From: Streptomyces sp. ASQP_92
Lineage (GTDB): Bacteria > Actinomycetota > Actinomycetes > Streptomycetales > Streptomycetaceae
NCBI RefSeq assembly: GCF_025399895.1
Contig: NZ_JAODUA010000011.1
Coordinates: forward strand, 186,001-250,000
DNA length: 64,000 nucleotides
Direction: 5' to 3'
Shown: one piece after another, positions 43,247 to 51,497 of the stretch
How the letters are laid out: each line of letters begins with the position of its first letter
Numbering within the stretch: the first letter of the stretch is position 1
Notes under the pieces: generated by a model
Databases searched by the model: none
Told to the model about the DNA's origin: nothing
Seen by the model: only the letters and a program-made list of their open reading frames with translations
Position numbers and translations under genes: made by a program

Positions 43247-44605
43247 ATGAAGCGTATCGGTGAACATGCGGTGGTGCTGGGCGCGAGCATCTCGGGTCTG
43301 CTCGCCGCCCGGGTGCTCTCCGAGGCATTCGACCGGGTCACGGTGGTAGAGCGCGACGAGCTGCCGGACGGGCAGCGGACCCAGCGGCGAGGCGTGCCGC
43401 AGGGCCGCCACGCCCATGGCCTGCTCTCCAAGGGAGCCAAGATCTTCGAGGAGCTCTTCCCCGGGATACTCGACGACTTCGTCGCCGGGGGCGCGCCCGT
43501 CATCGACGGACCCGCGGAACTGCGGATGCGCCTGGGCGGCCACTTGCTGTGCATGGACGGCGAGTACGCCGACCTGTCCCGCACCTACCAGCCGAGCCGG
43601 CCGCATCTGGAGAGCGGGCTCCGCGCCCGGATCGGGGCCATCGCCCACATCAAGGTGATCGACCAGTGCCAGGTCACCGGGTTGCGAACCACCCCGGACC
43701 ATGGCGCGGTCACCGGTGTGGGGGTCAGGTACCAGGGCAGCGGCTCCGAGGACGTGATCCCGGCCGATCTGGTGGTGGACGCCACCGGCCGGTCAGGACG
43801 GACCACCAAGTGGCTGGTCGAGATGGGGTACGAGCCGCCGGCCGAGGAACGCATCGACGTCGACATCATGTACACCAGCCGGTATCTGCGGCCGGCCCCC
43901 GGTTCGATGGGCCGCGAGAAGGTCGTGATCATCGGGCACGCGCCGGGGAGCCCCATGGGCGCGGAGTTCCTCGAGGAAGAGGACGGCCGCTGGGTCCTGA
44001 CGCTGATCGGCTACCGCGACCACCATCCGCCGACCGACCCGGCCGGGTGGGTCGAGTTCGCCAGGCCGCTGGTTCCCGACCACGTCTTCGCGGCGATCCG
44101 CGACGCCGAGCCGCTCAGCGAGATATCCGCGCACCGCTTCCCGGCGAGCGTGCGCCGCCGCTACGAGAAGCTGACCCGGTTCCCGCGCAGGCTGGTGGTG
44201 GTGGGTGATGCGATATCCAGCTTCAACCCCATCTACGCCCAGGGGATGACGGTCGCCTCGCTCCAGGCGATGGCGCTGCGCGACTCGCTGAGCGGTGACC
44301 TGGATCAGGTCGCGCAGCGATTCTTCCGCAAGGCCGCCAAGCCCATCGGTGTCGCCTGGCGGATGGCGACCGGCAGTGACCTGGCCCTGCCGCAGATCGA
44401 AGGCCCGAGGCCGCTTCCCGTGCGGCTCATCAACTCCTACATGGACAAGGTGCTCGCCGCGGCCGAAACGGACATGGCCGTGGCCGAGAAATTCCTGAAA
44501 GTCCAGTACTTGCTCGAACCGCCGACGACATTGTGCACCCCGGGCATGATGTGGCGCGTTTTGGTGGGAAATCGCCGACGGCGCTTCCCGGCACCAACCC
44601 ATTAA
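43247..44605 (+). CDS. FAD-dependent aromatic hydroxylase/oxidoreductase
   Basis: A 452-aa flavoprotein of the 2-polyprenyl-6-methoxyphenol hydroxylase/PHBH-like superfamily. The FAD dinucleotide fold is VVLGASISGLLAARVL, then QGRHAHGLL, the DATGRSGRT middle motif, and the C-terminal GDAISSFNPIYAQGMTVA FAD-phosphate motif. Such enzymes hydroxylate or epoxidise aromatic substrates using NAD(P)H and oxygen. Divergence from phzB suggests a phenazine substrate. The ATG at 43247 follows GAAGGA. The next gene starts 13 bp after the stop, so the two are co-transcribed. Confidence 0.85.
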   Translation: MKRIGEHAVVLGASISGLLAARVLSEAFDRVTVVERDELPDGQRTQRRGVPQGRHAHGLLSKGAKIFEELFPGILDDFVAGGAPVIDGPAELRMRLGGHLLCMDGEYADLSRTYQPSRPHLESGLRARIGAIAHIKVIDQCQVTGLRTTPDHGAVTGVGVRYQGSGSEDVIPADLVVDATGRSGRTTKWLVEMGYEPPAEERIDVDIMYTSRYLRPAPGSMGREKVVIIGHAPGSPMGAEFLEEEDGRWVLTLIGYRDHHPPTDPAGWVEFARPLVPDHVFAAIRDAEPLSEISAHRFPASVRRRYEKLTRFPRRLVVVGDAISSFNPIYAQGMTVASLQAMALRDSLSGDLDQVAQRFFRKAAKPIGVAWRMATGSDLALPQIEGPRPLPVRLINSYMDKVLAAAETDMAVAEKFLKVQYLLEPPTTLCTPGMMWRVLVGNRRRRFPAPTH

Positions 44606-44618
44606 GGGAGGCAATCAC

Positions 44619-45728
44619 ATGCCCATCACCATCGCCGATAAAGTCCTGCGGCTCTCCATGACCACGTTCCCGTTCATCGACGCGTCACAGTTCTTCCCGG
44701 CGCTCTCGACGTACAAGGTCGACAGGGTCTTCGATCTCACCGAGTTCGAGGAGGCCATGAAGCACTTCTTCCGGGGAAACCCGATCTTCTCGAAGTGTCA
44801 TCTGGTGGAGCTGACCTTCGACAGCCCCGAGGACTTTCCCCTCTCGTCCTTCCAGGCGCTCCTCGCCGAGAAGTACGAAAGCTACTACGACAGCTTCATG
44901 GTCGCTTCCGTCACCTACCGCTCCGACCCGCACCTCCAGGGCATCTTCACGTGCGTGCCGTTCCCGTTGCAGGACGGATTCAAGTGCTTCCACCTGCACC
45001 AGGCGCTGATGAAGACCATGAAGACCCGGCAGGACGGCTTCCGGATCGCCCAGAGCCTCGAAGAGCTGGGGATCCGGTCCGACGAGCTGGCGGACTTCCT
45101 GCCGCCCGTCGAGACCACCCCCTCCGGTGCGAACAAGGAGCTCCCGGTCTCGTTCGCCGAAAGCCCGGGAGCGCCGGCCAAGATCGGCCCGTTCCTGGAC
45201 CGGATGAGGGGGGATCTCCACGAGCGCGGCAGCGAGAACATGCTGATCCTCAAGAACAGCCTGTACTCGCCCAAACTGCCCCTCGGCAACTCGCTCCAGT
45301 TCCTGACGGTGCCGGGAGACGTCGTCGCGCGAAGCACGGGCATCCAGATCCGTGACCACTATCGCGCCGAGGAGCAGCGGCACATGGAGCAGCTGTCCCG
45401 CATCGAGTCGCGCGAGGAATTCATCGAAGCCGGGCGGGCCAGGATCGGCAATCTGATCGCCACGCCCAACGTCTTCTGCGTCAACAACTACGGCAATGTG
45501 TCGGCGCACGACGGCTCGGAGATCCAGCCGGAGCGGGGCCTGCTCATGCGGTACGAGTGGCACATGCCGACCATCGTGCTGGGCATCACGGCGGGCGAGA
45601 GGTCCGGACTCTCGTGGACCATCAGCATTCGTGACAAGGCGTTCAACTTCGCGACCGTTGCCCGCACTTCCCCGCAGGGGGACATCGCGATGGCGGTCGG
45701 AAGCAACCCGGCGGCGTCCGTCGCCTGA
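44619..45728 (+). CDS. 369-aa protein of unknown family
   Basis: I do not recognise a family. It is a soluble protein without signal peptide or membrane segments. It opens with SMTTFPFIDASQFFPALS and FDLTEFEEAMKHFFRGNP (quoted in part). A region with LQDGFKCFHLHQALM (about 120-135) has His/Cys residues that could be catalytic or metal-binding, and the C-terminal part is beta-rich (EWHMPTIVLGITAG, SGLSWTISIRD). GGGAGG precedes the ATG. It follows the FAD hydroxylase by 13 bp, so a role in the same phenazine tailoring step (partner, acyltransferase-like or transformation enzyme) is the main inference. Confidence 0.8.
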   Translation: MPITIADKVLRLSMTTFPFIDASQFFPALSTYKVDRVFDLTEFEEAMKHFFRGNPIFSKCHLVELTFDSPEDFPLSSFQALLAEKYESYYDSFMVASVTYRSDPHLQGIFTCVPFPLQDGFKCFHLHQALMKTMKTRQDGFRIAQSLEELGIRSDELADFLPPVETTPSGANKELPVSFAESPGAPAKIGPFLDRMRGDLHERGSENMLILKNSLYSPKLPLGNSLQFLTVPGDVVARSTGIQIRDHYRAEEQRHMEQLSRIESREEFIEAGRARIGNLIATPNVFCVNNYGNVSAHDGSEIQPERGLLMRYEWHMPTIVLGITAGERSGLSWTISIRDKAFNFATVARTSPQGDIAMAVGSNPAASVA

Positions 45729-46190
45729 GCCGCCGCCTCGCGTGCCACTGGTGTGCGCGCGCCGGATGAGGAGGCGCGGGCTCCCGGCGGTGCGGGAGCC
45801 GTCGCGAGAGCGGCCGCGAACGCCCGACGCGACCCGAACCGGCTGACGTCAGCGGCCGGGGCCGTTCTCACCCCCGAGCTTCCACACTGAAGGGGCTCGA
45901 CGCGTCGGCCGCGGCGCCGGCCATACCTCACGGCCCGCTGCCTCAGCCGAACTCCCCCCGGGTTCGGCTCGGGAAGCGTCCGTGACGTGCGAGAACGAGC
46001 AGCGTGCGGCCCGCCTGGACGTTGACGGACCGTCAATTGCCGCTCGTACCGCACCCGTCGGGTGGTCAGGGGTTCACGCCCTTGGCCACCCGACCGCATG
46101 CCTGCCTCCGCCGCACCTGGGGACACTTACCCGGTGGACGCGCCGGCGCGATCCGCCACGATGCCGCGAACAGACCCGAGAGGCCTTCCC
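45729..46190. promoter_or_regulatory. Intergenic region before the aldo/keto reductase
   Basis: 462 bp without a convincing gene. It holds a perfect 7-1-7 inverted repeat TTGACGG-A-CCGTCAA at 46022-46036, whose left arm doubles as a TTGACG -35-like box, 155 bp before the start codon. No strong -10 is seen at standard spacing. Confidence 0.5.
46022..46036. promoter_or_regulatory. Perfect 7-1-7 inverted repeat, candidate operator
   Basis: TTGACGG (46022-46028), A, CCGTCAA (46030-46036). It has the size and symmetry of a dimeric repressor site and overlaps a possible -35 element. Confidence 0.45.
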
Positions 46191-47054
46191 ATGAGCAACC
46201 CCGCCCTCCAGACGTTAACCCTCGCCGAGGACCTGAGCATCACTCGGATGGGATACGGAGCGATGCAGCTGACCGGCCCCGGTGTCTTCGGACCACCCAG
46301 GGACCGCACCGAGGCGATCGCCGTGCTGCGCACAGCGGTCGAGCTCGGCATCACCCACATCGACACCAGCGACTTCTACGGGCCGACGGTCGTCAATGAA
46401 CTGATCAGAGAGGCCCTGCATCCCTATCCGGCCGATCTGCACATCGTCACCAAGGTCGGTGTCCGCCGCAGCTCTACCGGCAACTGGATCACCTCCCTGG
46501 ACCCCGCGGACCTCAAAGCCCAGGTCCACGAGAACCTGCGGCACCTCGGCCTGGAGACGCTGGACGTGGTCAATCTGCGCACGGCGTCGTTCGGCGGTGG
46601 GGGGTCCTCCGTCGCCGAGCCGTTCGCGGCCCTTGCCGACCTGCGGGAGCAGGGCCTGATCCGTCACCTCGGCCTCAGCGGGATCACCGGGGCCCAGCTC
46701 ACCCAGGCCCAGGCCATCGCGCCCGTGGTCACCGTGCAGAACCAGTACAACCTGGTCGACCGCGCCGACGACGACCTCGTCGATCGCTGCGCCCAGGAGG
46801 GCATCGCCTACGCCGCGTTCTTCCCCCTGGGGGGCGGATTCCATCCGCTGCGGTCGCGGACCGTGCGCGACGTCGCCCGCCGCCTCGACGCGTCCGAACA
46901 CCAGGTGGCGCTCGCCTGGCTGCTGCGGCGCTCGCCGTCGATGGTGCTGATCCCCGGCACCTCCAGCGTCGCGCACCTTCGGGAGAACGTCGCCGCGGCC
47001 GGCCTTCGGCTGCCCGACGAGGCGATCGCCGAACTCGACGCCATCGGGCAGTGA
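46191..47054 (+). CDS. Aldo/keto reductase
   Basis: A 287-aa (beta/alpha)8 NADPH-dependent oxidoreductase. Asp and Tyr of the tetrad are in HIDTSDFYGP and Lys in IVTKVGV. The position normally holding His (xLHR) reads VVNLRTAS, so the fourth residue appears to be Arg, as in some actinobacterial members. The C-terminal NADPH region is VLIPGTSSVAHLREN. It could reduce an aldehyde or quinone made by the cluster, or be an unrelated detoxifier. The ATG at 46191 follows GAGAGG; ATG 46161 is the alternative. Confidence 0.82.
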   Translation: MSNPALQTLTLAEDLSITRMGYGAMQLTGPGVFGPPRDRTEAIAVLRTAVELGITHIDTSDFYGPTVVNELIREALHPYPADLHIVTKVGVRRSSTGNWITSLDPADLKAQVHENLRHLGLETLDVVNLRTASFGGGGSSVAEPFAALADLREQGLIRHLGLSGITGAQLTQAQAIAPVVTVQNQYNLVDRADDDLVDRCAQEGIAYAAFFPLGGGFHPLRSRTVRDVARRLDASEHQVALAWLLRRSPSMVLIPGTSSVAHLRENVAAAGLRLPDEAIAELDAIGQ

Positions 47055-47107
47055 CCCCGCAAGCCCCGCTTCGGCGCCGGGCGTTGGGGGGTGGGCGTGA
47101 ATATCCA

Positions 47108-47128
47108 CCATCGGACGGTCGCCGATGG
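47108..47128. promoter_or_regulatory. 7-7-7 inverted repeat upstream of the flavodoxin-fold reductase gene
   Basis: CCATCGG (47108-47114) and CCGATGG (47122-47128) flank a 7-bp spacer, about 190 bp before the next start. It could be an operator of the TetR/MarR size class. Confidence 0.4.
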
Positions 47129-47317
47129 AACGAGTCCGTCAATATCGCGTGACAAACACCCTTCGGAACGCCGACCGCCTTTACTGAGAGACGAAGCCGC
47201 TCGTTCCGGCAGTCGCCCTTTCCCAGCGCTTACAAGAACGCATGAGCGCGGCCACGGCCGGCCCGCTCGCCCCCATGGACAGCAAGGACGCACACGGGTT
47301 GGCGTCCTACACGAGAG

Positions 47318-47884
47318 ATGGAACAGCCAGTGACCACCAATCGCACCCTCGTCATTGTCGCCCACCCGAACCTCGCCGAATCCCGCGCGAACGCCAACCG
47401 GCTCGCCGAGATCAAGGACTTGGACAACGTCACCGTCCACGACCTCTACGAGACCTACCCCGACTCCAACATCGACGTCGCCCGCGAGCACCAGCTGCTG
47501 CGCGAGCACGACATCATCGTTCTCCAGTTCCCGGTCTACTGGTACAACGTCACCTCGATGATGAAGGCCTGGTTCGACGCGGTGCTGGTGCACGGCTTCG
47601 CCTTCACCTTCGACGGTTCCGCCTCCGAGCTGAGCGGCAAGAAGACGTGGCTGGCCGTCACGGTGGGCAGCACCCCGGAGACCTACGCCGCGGACGGCCT
47701 CGCCCGACGCCCCCTCGACGACTACCTCGCCCCGGTCACCCAGACGCTGGAGTTCTGCCAGCTCGACTACCAGGGTTTCCACGCCATCTACGGCATGATC
47801 TTCGAAACCTCGGACGAGACCCTCGCCCTGGACGCCAAGGAATACCGCAGGCTCCTCGCCAACAGCGAGACGCCGGTCGGCTGA
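47318..47884 (+). CDS. NAD(P)H-dependent flavodoxin-fold oxidoreductase
   Basis: A 188-aa Flavodoxin_2 (MdaB/NQO-like) enzyme. Features are TLVIVAHPNLAESRAN for FMN/FAD phosphate binding, then VLQFPVYWYNVTSMMKAWFD and SGKKTWLAVTVGS (each within limits). These enzymes reduce quinones or similar redox-active aromatics by two electrons. At the end of a phenazine cluster it may modify or detoxify phenazines (inference). The start is ATG 47318 or GTG 47330, neither with a strong ribosome site. Confidence 0.8.
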   Translation: MEQPVTTNRTLVIVAHPNLAESRANANRLAEIKDLDNVTVHDLYETYPDSNIDVAREHQLLREHDIIVLQFPVYWYNVTSMMKAWFDAVLVHGFAFTFDGSASELSGKKTWLAVTVGSTPETYAADGLARRPLDDYLAPVTQTLEFCQLDYQGFHAIYGMIFETSDETLALDAKEYRRLLANSETPVG

Positions 47885-47936
47885 CCCCGATCAGTCGTGA
47901 CCTCCCCGGGTTTCACGATTGACCTCGTTTCCCATG

Positions 47937-47964
47937 ACGGCCCGCCAGTTCACTGGCGGGCCGT
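47937..47964. terminator. Bidirectional terminator at the phenazine cluster end
   Basis: ACGGCCCGCCAG (47937-47948), loop TTCA, CTGGCGGGCCGT (47953-47964): a perfect 12-bp stem between two convergent genes. Confidence 0.85.
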
Positions 47965-47997
47965 TTGGGTGCCCCTCTCCGCCGGAGCCCCGCCCGT

Positions 47998-49257
47998 TCA
48001 GCGCACCGTGCGGATGCGGCGTACCAGGAGGGAGCCGGTCAGCGCGATGGTGGAGGCCAGGGTGTACAGGGAGCCGTAGCCGCCCAGGTGGGTCACTATG
48101 GGGGCCGCTATCGCGGGGGCCAGGACCTGGGGGAGGGCGTTGGCCGTGTTGATGACGCCCAGGTCGCGGCCGTGGTCGGCGGTGCTGGGCAGGACGTCGG
48201 TGAGGAGGGCGAAGTCGACGGATGTGTATACGCCGTAGCCGACGCCCAGCACCAGGGAGGCGACCACCGCGCCGGTCCAGGTCTGCCACACCGCGAGCAG
48301 CAGGGTCGCCGCCGAGATGACGAGGCCGGACCAGACGACGAAGACCTTGCGCCGGCCCGTGCGGTCCGACCAGATGCCGCCGATCACCACCGTGCCGAGC
48401 AGTGTGACCGCGTCCAGCGCCGTCAGGATGAGCACCCCGGTGTCCGCGTCGCCCTCGTAGTGCACCGCGTCGGTCAGGTAGTAGAGCAGGTACATCGTGC
48501 TGATCGAGTACGACAGGTTCATCAGGAAACGGGTCAGCCAGGCCCACCCGAAGTCGGGGTGGAGGCGCGGGTCCACCCAGAAGCGGGTCAGGAAGTCGCG
48601 CCAGATGAAGGGGGGTTGATCCGCGGCCGGCAGCGGGGTGTCCCGGCGCATGGCCATGTACGGGACGGTTGCCAGGAGGGAGAAGGCGGCGCAGGCCAGG
48701 TAGCCCGAGGTGATGCCGCCGGCCGCCGTCGCCAGCGCCGTGCCCACCAGGATGCCGCCGACCTGGGACACCCCGAGCCAGCCTCCGACCAACCCGCGCC
48801 GCCGACGCGGCACTTGGTCGGGCACGGCGGCCGTCAGCGCGGCGAACGAGGCGTTCAGGGCCAGTTGCACCAGGCACCAGCCCGCCGTCATCGCCGCCAC
48901 GTTCGGCGCCCACGCCAGCGCGAGCAGGCCCGCCACTCCGCCGGCCCCGCCCGCCACGACCCACGGGATTCGCCGTCCCACCCGCGCCGTCGTACGGTCG
49001 GACAGCGCGCCGAACACCGGGTTCGCCACCATCGACACGGCCGCCCCAACGCCCGTGACAAAGGCGAGCGTTGAGGTCTTGTGGCCCGGCGTGAAGTGTT
49101 CCGCCTGGCGGGCCAGGAGCAGTTGCAGCGGGCCGAACCAGCCCACCCACACCCCCAGGTTGGCCAGCGACAGCGCCCCCACCCAGCGTCCGCCGGGCGC
49201 CTCGACGGCCTCCCCCGCCACGGCGCCCGAGGCTCTGGCCCCGGGCTCGGCCGTCAC
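47998..49257 (-). CDS. MFS transporter (sugar-type)
   Basis: A 419-aa major facilitator with about 12 membrane helices. The loop 2-3 motif appears as GALSDRTTARVGRR, and a second copy GGIWSDRTGRRK follows in the C-half. It starts at GTG 49257, overlapping the stop of the beta-glucosidase gene (GTGA), so the two form an operon and the likely substrate is a beta-glucoside or its product. Because it lies just past the terminator of the phenazine cluster, a role in phenazine export is less likely but not excluded. Confidence 0.82.
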   Translation of the reverse strand: MTAEPGARASGAVAGEAVEAPGGRWVGALSLANLGVWVGWFGPLQLLLARQAEHFTPGHKTSTLAFVTGVGAAVSMVANPVFGALSDRTTARVGRRIPWVVAGGAGGVAGLLALAWAPNVAAMTAGWCLVQLALNASFAALTAAVPDQVPRRRRGLVGGWLGVSQVGGILVGTALATAAGGITSGYLACAAFSLLATVPYMAMRRDTPLPAADQPPFIWRDFLTRFWVDPRLHPDFGWAWLTRFLMNLSYSISTMYLLYYLTDAVHYEGDADTGVLILTALDAVTLLGTVVIGGIWSDRTGRRKVFVVWSGLVISAATLLLAVWQTWTGAVVASLVLGVGYGVYTSVDFALLTDVLPSTADHGRDLGVINTANALPQVLAPAIAAPIVTHLGGYGSLYTLASTIALTGSLLVRRIRTVR

Positions 49258-50666
49258 CGGGCGACCCCGTCGGCGCTCTTGCCCGTACCCTTCCCGTCGC
49301 CCCGTACGACGTCCCGGTACCACGCGTACGAGTCCTTCGGCGTGCGCGTCAGCGTCTCGTAGTCGACGTGGACCAGGCCGAAGCGCTGCCGATACCCCTC
49401 CGCCCACTCGAAGTTGTCCAGGATCGACCAGATGAAGTAGCCGCGCACGTCGACGCCTTCCGCCATCGCCCGGTGCAGGGCGCGCAGATGGCCGTCGTGG
49501 TACGCGATCCGCCGGGTGTCGGCCACTCGGCCGCCCGCCTCCGGGTCGGGGCCGTCCCCGTACGAGCAGCCGTTCTCGGTGATGAGGACGGGCGGGAGGG
49601 CGTCGCCGTATCGCGCGCGGAAGGTGACCAGGAGTTCCCGCAGGCCGTCCGGGACCACCGGCCAGCCGAAGTCGGTGCGGTCGTGGCCCTCGATCTCGTG
49701 CAGGCCGAACGGCAGGTCCGGCGGCAGTTCGATCCCGGCGAGGCTGGTCACGGCGTCCGGCTTCGGCGCGCCCACCAGCGCCGGGTTGTAGTAGTTGATC
49801 CCGTACCAGTCGAGCGGGGCCGAGATGACCGACAGGTCCTCGGCGACCGGCCCGGGCATCAGCTCGGCCCAGCCCTCGGGGTAGGCGCCGGTGAGGATCG
49901 GGTCGGCGAACAGGCGGTTCATCAGCGTGTCGTACAGCTCGGCGGCCGCGCGGTCCTCCTCGCCGTCCCCGGCCGTCCACACCGGACTGTGCGAGGCGGC
50001 GATGCCGATCTCGCGCGCCCCGGCCGCCCGCAGCGCCTCCACTCCGAGGCCGTGGGCGAGCAGTTGGTGGTGGGCCGCGGGCAGCGCGTCGAAGATGAGG
50101 CGTTTTCCGGGCGCGTGCTCGCCGAGCCCGTAGCCGAGCAGGGTGATCTCGGCGGGCTCGTTGAGGGTGATCCAGCGCGGCACCCGGTCGCCGAGCCGCT
50201 CCGCCACCATCGAGGCGTACGCGGCGAACCGGTGCGCCGTGTCCCGGCTGAGCCAGCCGCCGCGCTCCTCCAGGGCGAGGGGGGTGTCCCAGTGGAAGAG
50301 GGTGGGGACGGGGGCGATCCCGGCGGCGCACAACTCGTCGACCAGCCGGTCGTAGAAGTCCAGGCCCCGCTGATGGGCCGGGCCCTCGCCGGTGGGCTGG
50401 ACGCGGGACCAGGCGACGGAGAACCGGTAGGCGCCGACGCCCAGCCGGGCCATCAGCGCGACGTCCTCGCGGTAGCGGTGGTAGTGGTCGGTCGCCACGT
50501 CCGCGTCGGAGCCGTCCTTGATCCGGCCCGGCTCCCGGGTGAACGCGTCCCAGGTGGTGGGCCCCCGGCCTCCGGCGTGCACGGCGCCCTCGATCTGGAA
50601 CGCGGAGGCGGACACCCCCCACAGGAAGCCGGGCGGGAAGGCGGGCAGCGGCGGCAGCGGCGTCAT
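49254..50666 (-). CDS. GH1 beta-glucosidase
   Basis: A 470-aa glycoside hydrolase family 1 enzyme. It begins FPPGFLWGVSASAFQIEGA, with the acid/base Glu in WITLNEPAE and the nucleophile Glu in VLITENGCSYGDG. The C-terminal IWSILDNFEWAEGY motif is intact. There is no signal peptide, so it acts inside the cell on imported beta-glucosides, consistent with the coupled transporter. The start is ATG 50666. A TTGACA box lies about 30 bp upstream without a clear -10. Confidence 0.92.
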   Translation of the reverse strand: MTPLPPLPAFPPGFLWGVSASAFQIEGAVHAGGRGPTTWDAFTREPGRIKDGSDADVATDHYHRYREDVALMARLGVGAYRFSVAWSRVQPTGEGPAHQRGLDFYDRLVDELCAAGIAPVPTLFHWDTPLALEERGGWLSRDTAHRFAAYASMVAERLGDRVPRWITLNEPAEITLLGYGLGEHAPGKRLIFDALPAAHHQLLAHGLGVEALRAAGAREIGIAASHSPVWTAGDGEEDRAAAELYDTLMNRLFADPILTGAYPEGWAELMPGPVAEDLSVISAPLDWYGINYYNPALVGAPKPDAVTSLAGIELPPDLPFGLHEIEGHDRTDFGWPVVPDGLRELLVTFRARYGDALPPVLITENGCSYGDGPDPEAGGRVADTRRIAYHDGHLRALHRAMAEGVDVRGYFIWSILDNFEWAEGYRQRFGLVHVDYETLTRTPKDSYAWYRDVVRGDGKGTGKSADGVAR

Positions 50667-50841
50667 GGGGGAACTTTTGGGCCCGGGGGCGGCTCCTGTC
50701 AATGGAAAGTGAATAAGTTTCAGGTTTCCCGTGTTCGGGCGGCCCATGCGGCGAGGGGGCACGGACGGTCGACTCGGGAAGTCGGGTGAAACATGATGGG
50801 GGGCCCGGCGCGTCATTGGGGTGTAGGGGGAGAACGAGCGG

Positions 50842-51414
50842 GTGGGGGCGGGGCGGTTCGTGAGGCAGTCGTGGTGGGGGGCGCAGGCAAGACCGGCAGG
50901 GTTGGGCCGGTCGCCCCGCGCGGAGGAGTTCATCGAGTTCGCGTCCGGGCGTGCGGGCCAGCTCTTCCGTTCCGCATGCCTGCTGACCAGCGGGGACACC
51001 CATCTCGCGGAGGATCTGGTGCAGGAGACGCTGGGGCGGATGTACACGCTGTGGGGGCGCGTCGCCACCATCGACAACCCCGCGGCCTATGCGCAGACCG
51101 TCCTCGTACGGACCTTCCTCACCCACCGCCGACGCCGCTCGGCCACCGAACGGCCCCTCGGTGAGCTCCCCGACCACGCGGCCGCCACCGGCGCGGACCC
51201 GGCCCTGCGGGTCGCCCTGCTCGACGCGCTCGGCGGGCTCTCGCCCAAGGACCGGGCGGTCATCGTGCTGCGGTACTGGGAGGACCGCAGCATCGAGGAG
51301 ACGGCCGACGTCATGAACGTCAGCTCCGCCGCGGTCCGCACCCGCTCGGTGCGCGCCCTCGCCAAGCTGCGGGAGCGGCTCGGCGGCTCGCTCCCCGAAT
51401 ACGCCTCCTCCTGA
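50842..51414 (+). CDS. SigE-family ECF RNA polymerase sigma factor
   Basis: A 190-aa sigma-70 of the actinobacterial SigE-family (small ECF-like). Region 2 covers FASGRAGQLFRSACLLTSGD and HLAEDLVQETLGRMY (within limits); region 4 has LSPKDRAVIVLRYWEDRSIEETA and the HTH VSSAAVRTRSVRALAKLRERL (quoted in part). It starts at GTG 50842 after GGGGGAG. The membrane protein gene immediately downstream may be its regulator. Confidence 0.85.
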   Translation: MGAGRFVRQSWWGAQARPAGLGRSPRAEEFIEFASGRAGQLFRSACLLTSGDTHLAEDLVQETLGRMYTLWGRVATIDNPAAYAQTVLVRTFLTHRRRRSATERPLGELPDHAAATGADPALRVALLDALGGLSPKDRAVIVLRYWEDRSIEETADVMNVSSAAVRTRSVRALAKLRERLGGSLPEYASS

Positions 51415-51497
51415 GCGTCAAGTGCCGCGCGGGGGGCGGCACTTGACCGGCTCAGCTCCATATGTCCAGGTACCAGAACGGGAAGGTGTGGTTCCCC

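Noticed and set aside
47998..49257. MFS protein as the phenazine exporter
   Set aside because: It is translationally coupled to a beta-glucosidase gene and separated from the cluster by a strong terminator, so sugar uptake is the simpler reading.
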